7,211 nt of DNA, taken from Terriglobales bacterium (GTDB lineage Bacteria > Acidobacteriota > Terriglobia > Terriglobales > Acidobacteriaceae). The DNA is taken from the NCBI GenBank assembly GCA_019241735.1, contig JAFAWN010000225.1, forward strand, positions 1 through 7,211, written 5' to 3'. The position numbers and the translations under genes are program-made. The notes under the pieces were generated by a model. The model was not told the DNA's origin. It did not search any database and saw only the letters and a list, made by a program, of their open reading frames with translations. Below are positions 1 through 4,784 of the stretch, piece by piece; position 1 is the stretch's first letter, and the number at the start of each line of letters is the position of its first letter.

Positions 1-1079
1 ATCTCCGCGCCCAGCCCGTAACTGGTCACAAAGGCCCCAATCAGCGCGATCACGCCCACGAAAATAACGTTGTTCCTGGGGATACGACGCCTGGGTTCGA
101 CTGCCCCAAAAAATGACTTGGGAAGGGCGTTGCTTCTTCCCATTCCGTAGAGCAGACGCGCCGCGCCCAGCTGGGCCCCCATTCCTGAGCCAAAATTCGC
201 AACCAACAAGGTAAAGCCGACAATGGCAAATAAAGGAGGCCATGCCCGTTGCGCCACGGCGACGAATGCCGTGTCTTCATTGGGAAAAGGCTGGGAAGCC
301 GGCCAGATTAACTGCGCCGCGTACACCTCCAGCGCAGACAAGATGCCGATTACCAAACAAGTGGCGACCGTCGCCAGCAGAATATTACGCCGCGGATTCT
401 CCGCTTCCTCCGACAGGGTGGAGATGCCGTCGAAACCTATATAAGTCAGCACCGCGATCGAAGTGCCACCGAGAACCGCACGAAAATCAAACATTTGCGG
501 GTCATAGAACGGCCGGGTGAAAAATGCCCCACCCTCATGCGGGGTGTTAAACACATATCTAGCGGCGGCCACGAAGAATATGGTAATGACGACTCCCATT
601 CCTGTCGCCAGGGCGGTGTTCAGCCGCGCCGAGGTCTTTACTCCCTGAATATTTAGGGCTGTAAATACCGCGGCAAAAAAAACCGCCCATACCCAGTACC
701 CCACGTGAGGCGCAAAAACGTGCGCCTGCTGGCTGCACCAAATTATGCAGATGATCGGATTGAGCATGTAATCCATCACCATGCCCCATCCCGTAACGTA
801 GCCGAGCACGGGGTTGATCTCCTGACCGACATATGTGAACGCCGACCCCGCGCTGGGATAAACACGCGCCATGCGGCCGTAACTAATGGCGGTAAACAAC
901 ATTCCAATCATGGCGACCAGAATGGTTGTGACGACGTGTCCGCGACCGCGATTGCTCAGGACACCGAACACCGACATTGGTGCAACCGGCTGAATAACGA
1001 TGATGCCGTAAAGGATGAGGTCGAAAAGGGTCAGCGACCGTTTAAGATGAGCGGGATTTCTCGCGGGAGAGGTTTCCAT
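1..1079 (-). CDS. APC-superfamily amino-acid/polyamine-type permease, C-terminus off the left edge
   Basis: This is an inner-membrane secondary transporter of the amino acid-polyamine-organocation superfamily. The frame is open without a stop from ATG at 1079 to the window edge (359 codons), so roughly the last quarter of a usual 450-500 residue protein is missing. It begins METSPARNPAHLKRSLTLFD, a short cytoplasmic tail, followed by about nine hydrophobic segments. Recognisable blocks are the TM1 stretch with QPVAPMSVFG, the TM2 end LFTAISYGRMARVYPSAGSAFTY, and residues 216-232 FDGISTLSEEAENPRRN, the loop typical of this family. By eye the nearest known type is the E. coli putrescine importer PuuP, but substrate is not established. 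It lies 37 bp downstream of the regulator on the same strand, so co-transcription is likely. No strong Shine-Dalgarno is visible; a weak GGAA lies about 12 nt upstream. I see no terminator in the 37 bp gap. Confidence 0.93.
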   Translation of the reverse strand, partial: METSPARNPAHLKRSLTLFDLILYGIIVIQPVAPMSVFGVLSNRGRGHVVTTILVAMIGMLFTAISYGRMARVYPSAGSAFTYVGQEINPVLGYVTGWGMVMDYMLNPIICIIWCSQQAHVFAPHVGYWVWAVFFAAVFTALNIQGVKTSARLNTALATGMGVVITIFFVAAARYVFNTPHEGGAFFTRPFYDPQMFDFRAVLGGTSIAVLTYIGFDGISTLSEEAENPRRNILLATVATCLVIGILSALEVYAAQLIWPASQPFPNEDTAFVAVAQRAWPPLFAIVGFTLLVANFGSGMGAQLGAARLLYGMGRSNALPKSFFGAVEPRRRIPRNNVIFVGVIALIGAFVTSYGLGAE

Positions 1080-1116
1080 CGACGTCTATTATTCCGTGTC
1101 CAACTGTTGCCGAAGC

Positions 1117-1878
1117 TCAAACAAGCGTCACCTCGATACCGGCTTTCTTCAGCGCTTTCAAATCAGACTTCGCGATACCGCGGTCAGTAATGACGTGATG
1201 AATGGCCGCCGGCCCAGCAATCAGGGATAGGCTGCGGTGGCCAAATTTGCTCGAATCGCACGCAGCAACTGCATGCTTGGAGACTTCCATCATCACCCGA
1301 TTCACATTTGCTTCATTGATATTAGGTGTGCTGATCCCGAAGTGAACGTCAAAACCATCCACCCCGATAAACAGAATGTCGGCATTCAGGCGTCGCAGAG
1401 TTTCTTCTGCGATGGGTCCTACCAAAGAGAAGGAATTCTTGCGTACGGTTCCGCCGGTAAGAATTACCTCCACTGGAGAGCTCGCCAGTTCGGCGGCAAT
1501 GTTTACCGCATTTGTAATTATGGTCAAGTTCTGAAAATGGCGCAGCGCCCGTGCAATCTCGGTCGTGGTCGTACCGGAGTCGAGAATTACGACCTGCCCT
1601 TCTCTAACTAAGCGGGCGGCGGCGGCGGCAATTCGCAGTTTTTCCTTGCGGTGTAATTTCTCCTTCTCGCGAAGCGTGGGGTCCTCAAGCGCGCCTTCCC
1701 GCGCCAGCAAAGCTCCCCCATGAGTTCTCTGCACCTGGCCACGCACGTGCAGAATCTCGAGATCTTTACGGATGGTTACTTGAGAAGTGTGGAAATGGCG
1801 GGCGAGCTGCGCCACCAGCACCCTGCGGTCCCGGTGCAGGATGGTGAGTATGGCCCGGCGGCGTTCTTCGTTAAGCAG
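1117..1878 (-). CDS. DeoR-family transcriptional regulator, AgaR-like
   Basis: This is a DNA-binding sugar-catabolism repressor. With the chosen start it has 253 residues, the usual DeoR-family length. The N-terminal winged helix-turn-helix covers about residues 4-58: LNEERRRAIL, recognition segment TSQVTIRKDL, wing ending RTHGGAL. The C-terminal sensor domain (ISOCOT-type fold, expected ligand a sugar phosphate) shows ILDSGTTTTEIA (98-109), LTGG (140-143), FIGVDGFD (170-177) and ACDSSKFG. The sensor resembles E. coli AgaR of the N-acetylgalactosamine regulon more than GlpR or DeoR as I recall them; this is by eye. Start choice: the frame extends upstream to TTG at 2016 (299 residues), but that extension of 46 residues is not family-like and would cover the divergent promoter. 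CTG at 1878 gives MLNEERRR and has AGGGA just upstream. A non-ATG start is still an oddity. It probably controls its own operon and the divergent one. Confidence 0.93.
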   Translation of the reverse strand: MLNEERRRAILTILHRDRRVLVAQLARHFHTSQVTIRKDLEILHVRGQVQRTHGGALLAREGALEDPTLREKEKLHRKEKLRIAAAAARLVREGQVVILDSGTTTTEIARALRHFQNLTIITNAVNIAAELASSPVEVILTGGTVRKNSFSLVGPIAEETLRRLNADILFIGVDGFDVHFGISTPNINEANVNRVMMEVSKHAVAACDSSKFGHRSLSLIAGPAAIHHVITDRGIAKSDLKALKKAGIEVTLV

Positions 1879-1882
1879 TGAG

Positions 1883-1887
1883 TCCCT
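1883..1887 (-). promoter_or_regulatory. Candidate ribosome binding site for the regulator
   Basis: AGGGA on the minus strand ends 4 nt before the CTG at 1878. It is the only Shine-Dalgarno-like sequence near the domain start and favours CTG 1878 over TTG 2016, which has none. The spacing is a little short, so support is moderate. Confidence 0.45.
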
Positions 1888-1926
1888 TTCGCATCCGCTA
1901 AAAGGCGAACATGGGCGGCCCTTCTT

Positions 1927-1953
1927 TTTATAACGGATCGATTCGTTTGTCCA
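1927..1953 (-). promoter_or_regulatory. Candidate promoter of the regulator-permease operon
   Basis: On the minus strand TGGACA (1953-1948, five of six to the -35 consensus) is followed after 15 bp by TATAAA (1932-1927, five of six to the -10 consensus). The spacer is shorter than the optimal 17 bp, so this is a weak candidate. Transcription would begin near 1920, leaving a leader of about 40 nt before CTG 1878, which fits that start. Confidence 0.35.
1936..1949 (+). promoter_or_regulatory. Weaker AgaR-type operator-like site inside the regulator promoter
   Basis: GATCGATTCGTTTG matches 10 of 14 positions of the AgaR operator core TTTCRTTTYRTTTY (consensus recalled from memory). Its inner part TCGATTCGTTT (1938-1948) is an inverted copy, 10 of 11, of the sequence at 2020-2030. 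It sits between the -10 and -35 of the minus-strand promoter, a position suited to autorepression. The site is inferred and is low-complexity sequence. Confidence 0.3.
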
Positions 1954-1968
1954 CGAACTGCTTGTGGA
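1950..1968. repeat. Imperfect 19-bp palindrome between the divergent promoters
   Basis: TCCAC (1950-1954) and GTGGA (1964-1968) are perfect inverted arms around position 1959, with seven of nine pairs complementary overall. It touches the -35 of the minus-strand promoter and ends 10 bp before the plus-strand -35. It could be a binding site for a dimeric activator or repressor. Palindromes this short also arise by chance. Confidence 0.3.
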
Positions 1969-1978
1969 GGGAGCAGGA

Positions 1979-2008
1979 TTGACAGCGCGTTTTGGCTGGG
2001 AGTATAAG
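1979..2008 (+). promoter_or_regulatory. Sigma70-type promoter of the beta-helix/hydrolase/GH36 operon
   Basis: A perfect -35 box TTGACA (1979-1984) is separated by 18 bp from TATAAG (2003-2008, five of six to TATAAT). Transcription should begin near 2015, giving a leader of about 50 nt before the ATG at 2065. It is the best promoter in the window and precedes the only long plus-strand operon. It lies inside the extended form of the divergent regulator frame, which argues for the shorter regulator. Confidence 0.65.
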
Positions 2009-2012
2009 GCAA

Positions 2013-2036
2013 GCAAGAGAAATGAATCGAAAGAAT
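2013..2036 (-). promoter_or_regulatory. Candidate AgaR-type operator over the transcription start
   Basis: Read on the minus strand, the core TTTCGATTCATTTC (2032-2019) matches 13 of 14 positions of the E. coli AgaR operator core TTTCRTTTYRTTTY as I remember it; over the full 24-bp consensus about 20 positions agree. The site begins 5 bp after the -10 box TATAAG and covers the predicted +1 near 2015, a standard place for a repressor. The adjacent divergent gene encodes an AgaR-like protein. Binding is inferred, and the consensus is pyrimidine-rich and degenerate. Confidence 0.45.
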
Positions 2037-2053
2037 ATGCAACAAGAGTTACA

Positions 2054-2060
2054 GGGAGGA
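2054..2060 (+). promoter_or_regulatory. Ribosome binding site of the beta-helix gene
   Basis: GGGAGGA ends 4 nt before the ATG at 2065. It is a strong Shine-Dalgarno sequence and fixes this start over the other-frame ATG codons nearby. Confidence 0.75.
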
Positions 2061-2064
2061 AAAT

Positions 2065-3573
2065 ATGGCATGGCGCCCGGAACTTTTGCGGTCCTCGATC
2101 CGGTTGGTCTTCATTGTTATTCTGGCGACGTCAGCCTGCGCCCAAACCGGAACGACGTTTTACGTTTCGACCAGCGGAAACGATAACAATTCCGGGACCT
2201 TTGGTTCGCCTTGGCGCACCATTCAGCATGCCGCCAAATCAGTCGCTGCCGGCGCAACGGTGGATGTGCGGGGTGGCAGCTACAATGAGTCGGTAACCAT
2301 TCCGGTTTCCGGGAATGCGTCATCCGGCTACGTTGTCTTCCAGAATTATCCGGGTGAATCTGCAATTGTGGATGGAACCGGCGTCTCCTGTTGCGGCAGT
2401 TCTGGCGTGAATGGCCTCTTTAACATCATCAATCAAAGTTACGTCATCATCAGCGGCTTCGAGATTCGCAATTACTCGACGACCAGGGCCGCAAACACTC
2501 CGGCAGGAATTTGGATCACCGGCAGCGGCAGCAACCTGCAAATCCTGAACAACCGGGTGCACAACATCGTGTCGAAATCCGAAAGAAATGGAAATGCATT
2601 CGGGATCGCCGCATATGGCACCAGCGCCACGCCAATCACAAACCTCACAATCAGCGGCAACCAGGTTTACAGCAATAAGACTGGAAACAGCGAGACGATC
2701 AATGTTGATGGGAATGTTCAGCAATTCGTCATCAGCAACAACATTGTTCACGACAACGACAATATCGGGATTGACGCCATCGGCTTCGAAGGCGTGGGAC
2801 CGGCTGGGCACGATCAGGCCGGGTATGGCAGCATCACCGGGAACACGATCTACAACATTTCTTCCTACGGGAACCCTGCGTACGGAAATCAATATGCGGC
2901 GGACGGCATTTATTGTGATGGCTGTGCCAATGTAACTATCGAGCGCAACCTGGTTCACAATTCAGACTTGAACATCGAGGTCGCGAGCGAACACAAAGGC
3001 CACGATTCGAGTTATGTGATCGTGCGTAACAATCTGGTTTATCACGGGAACTCCAATGGCATTTCCATTGGCGGTTATTCGAGCACAGTGGGCGGCACCG
3101 ACCACTGCACGATTGTTGGCAACACGCTGTTCGATAACGACACCAAAAATACCGGAAGCGGCGAATTCCAGGTGCAGTACTACGCGACCAACAACGTTTT
3201 CGAAAACAACATCGTTGACGCCACTTCCCAGGGCCTGCTCATTAATAACTACACTCACTCTGAGCCGAACCCGGTAACCTCTGATTACAACGTATATTTC
3301 ACGTCCAACTCCGCAAACGCGCAATGGATATGGAACGGCCACACCTACACCAATTTCGCCTCGTACCAGCAGGGTAGCGGGCAGGATGCCCACTCCTTTT
3401 TCGCGGATCCGGAATTTTTGAACATGACTACCCCGGACCTGCATGTGAAGTCCACGTCGCCCGCGGTCAACCAAGGGATCAACCTGGGAGCGACTATTGT
3501 CGGCACTACCGACTATGCCGGAAATCCGCGCGTGCAGGGACCGAATATTGATATTGGAGCCTACGAGCAATAA
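2065..3573 (+). CDS. Secreted right-handed parallel beta-helix protein
   Basis: This 502-residue exported protein has the pectate-lyase-like solenoid fold, probably carbohydrate-binding or carbohydrate-cleaving. A signal peptide (hydrophobic core 14-24) ends ACA|Q, so cleavage after residue 26 is likely. The mature N-terminus TTFYVSTSGNDNNSGT...SPWRTIQHA is the DUF1565-like entry common in such proteins. Coils follow, marked by a recurring N-x-[VIL]-[HYF] turn: NNRVH 162, GNQVY 198, NNIVH 225, GNTIY 259, RNLVH 294, NNLVY 322, GNTLF 352 and NNIVD 381, spaced 27-36 residues. The C-terminus, SPAVNQG...TDYAGNPR...IDIGAYEQ, is the closing motif of choice-of-anchor-Q proteins. Mature cysteines are C109-C110, C284, C287 and C348. 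No catalytic site is assignable, so lyase, C5-epimerase, hydrolase or binding protein all remain possible. It is the first gene of the operon, behind the strong promoter. Confidence 0.93.
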   Translation: MAWRPELLRSSIRLVFIVILATSACAQTGTTFYVSTSGNDNNSGTFGSPWRTIQHAAKSVAAGATVDVRGGSYNESVTIPVSGNASSGYVVFQNYPGESAIVDGTGVSCCGSSGVNGLFNIINQSYVIISGFEIRNYSTTRAANTPAGIWITGSGSNLQILNNRVHNIVSKSERNGNAFGIAAYGTSATPITNLTISGNQVYSNKTGNSETINVDGNVQQFVISNNIVHDNDNIGIDAIGFEGVGPAGHDQAGYGSITGNTIYNISSYGNPAYGNQYAADGIYCDGCANVTIERNLVHNSDLNIEVASEHKGHDSSYVIVRNNLVYHGNSNGISIGGYSSTVGGTDHCTIVGNTLFDNDTKNTGSGEFQVQYYATNNVFENNIVDATSQGLLINNYTHSEPNPVTSDYNVYFTSNSANAQWIWNGHTYTNFASYQQGSGQDAHSFFADPEFLNMTTPDLHVKSTSPAVNQGINLGATIVGTTDYAGNPRVQGPNIDIGAYEQ

Positions 3574-3574
3574 A

Positions 3575-4768
3575 TTGAAAATCCGCACACCTATACTTTT
3601 CTTTGCGCTTTGGTTTGGCTGGGTTTACCTTGCAGCTCAAAACACGAAACCGGACTCCGGAAATTCGACGACCGCGCCCATCGGGTACTCTTCCGCGCCC
3701 GACGCCGAACGAAACAAGACCCTTTTACTGAAAGACTTCCATCCGGTTTCGATGCTGCACGCTCCAGTGCATGAAATTCCAAGGGCGAAATATTATGTGA
3801 TCGATGTTCATAGCCACGTCAATGACGCCGCCGGCATCGACGAGCACATGCCTCCGAAGCGGGTGGTCGAGGTCATGGACGCGACCAATGTCAAGACCAT
3901 CGTGATTCTGACCGGAATGTGGGGAACGAAACTCCAGCATGTCATTGATGAGATGGTCAAGCCATTTCCAGGGCGCTTCATTGTGTTCACTCAAATTGAC
4001 TGGAGCAAAATTGATGATCCAAACTTCAGCGACGAAATGGTCGCGCAGTTGGATGATGCAGTAAAACGTGGCGCACGCGGCCTGAAAGTCTTGAAAGATC
4101 TGGGTTTGGGGGTGCGGGATAAGAGCGGGAAATTGGTTACGGTTGACGATCCCCGGCTTGATCCCATCTGGGAGGAATGTGGACGTCTAGGAATTCCGGT
4201 GTCGATTCACGTGACTGATCCGGAAGCTTTTTTTCACCCAGTTGACAATACCAATGAACGCTACGAAGAACTTATCGAGCATCCGGACTGGAGTTTTTAC
4301 GGGGACAAATTTCCTACGAAAGAATCAATTCTGGCTGCCCGGGATCGCGTATTCGCCCGGCATCCGCACACTACTTTCGTTGCTCTTCATGTGGCGAACT
4401 GGCCGGAGAACCTCGACTACGTGAGTGGCCTGCTGGAAAAGCTTCCGAACGTCATGGTGGAATTTGGAGCGCGGGAAGCTGAACTAGGGCGTCAGCCTGG
4501 GCGGGCGCGGGAATTCTTCCTTAAGTTTCAGGACCGCATAATGTTCGGAACCGACAACGAAGTTACCGAGGAGATGTACAGAAATCATTTCCGCTGGCTG
4601 GAAACCGGAGACGAATATTTCGATTATTGGGGCTATCCCGGACAAGGGCGTTGGAAAATCTACGGCATGCAACTGCCGGATGAAGTTTTGGAAAAAATTT
4701 ATCACCTAAATGCTGAGAAGCTGTTCAGCAAATTTAAGCAAGACCCGGCTCTCGCTTCTACGCGATAA
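3575..4768 (+). CDS. Exported amidohydrolase-2-type TIM-barrel metallohydrolase
   Basis: This is a metal-dependent hydrolase of the amidohydrolase superfamily (amidohydrolase 2 type), 397 residues from TTG 3575. Visible ligands are H79-x-H81 in VIDVHSH, K171 in GLKVLKDLG, H212 in IPVSIHVTD, H272 in FVALHVANWPE and D327 in IMFGTD; YHLNAEKLF (376-384) closes the barrel. Families with this fold cleave amides, lactones and esters or decarboxylate; the substrate here is unknown. The start is chosen because MKIRTPILFFALWFGWVYLA followed by AQ is a compact signal peptide, so the enzyme should be periplasmic. The frame extends upstream to ATG 3515 and TTG 3497, inside the preceding gene, without a good ribosome site. 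TTG 3575 lies 1 nt after the upstream stop, suggesting translational coupling. It ends 16 bp before the GH36 gene. Export is unusual for the family. Confidence 0.9.
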   Translation: MKIRTPILFFALWFGWVYLAAQNTKPDSGNSTTAPIGYSSAPDAERNKTLLLKDFHPVSMLHAPVHEIPRAKYYVIDVHSHVNDAAGIDEHMPPKRVVEVMDATNVKTIVILTGMWGTKLQHVIDEMVKPFPGRFIVFTQIDWSKIDDPNFSDEMVAQLDDAVKRGARGLKVLKDLGLGVRDKSGKLVTVDDPRLDPIWEECGRLGIPVSIHVTDPEAFFHPVDNTNERYEELIEHPDWSFYGDKFPTKESILAARDRVFARHPHTTFVALHVANWPENLDYVSGLLEKLPNVMVEFGAREAELGRQPGRAREFFLKFQDRIMFGTDNEVTEEMYRNHFRWLETGDEYFDYWGYPGQGRWKIYGMQLPDEVLEKIYHLNAEKLFSKFKQDPALASTR

Positions 4769-4772
4769 GGAT

Positions 4773-4777
4773 AAGGA
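4773..4777 (+). promoter_or_regulatory. Ribosome binding site of the GH36 gene
   Basis: AAGGA ends 7 nt before the ATG at 4785, ideal spacing. It is the second copy of a short tandem ATAAGG repeat just after the preceding stop codon. It decides the start in favour of 4785 over the in-frame ATG at 4710, which lies within the upstream gene. Confidence 0.75.
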
Positions 4778-4784
4778 CATCCTG

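Noticed and set aside
1080..1116. Possible terminator or attenuator between regulator and permease
   Set aside because: Only a short CAAC/GTTG palindrome is present with no T tract, so read-through is the simpler view.
705..1190. 161-codon plus-strand open frame across the permease/regulator junction
   Set aside because: It is antisense to two well-supported genes, its translation is rich in His/Arg/Asn without domain character, and it has no ribosome site.
1911..1929. GGGCGGCCC followed by a T-rich run, like a small terminator
   Set aside because: The stem would have only three pairs and no plus-strand gene precedes it; the T-rich run is better explained as part of the minus-strand -10 region.
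2107..2145. Lipoprotein signal for the beta-helix protein at C25
   Set aside because: The residues before the cysteine (T-S-A) poorly fit a lipobox and ACA|Q is a good signal peptidase I site.
2320..3588. Two long minus-strand open frames (212 and 208 codons) opposite the beta-helix gene
   Set aside because: They mirror the repetitive coil codons of the sense gene, giving Val/Ile/Arg-rich translations with no recognisable domain.
4710..4784. Upstream ATG adding 25 residues to the GH36 protein
   Set aside because: It lies inside the hydrolase gene, lacks a ribosome site and would bury the signal peptide, whereas ATG 4785 has AAGGA at 7 nt.
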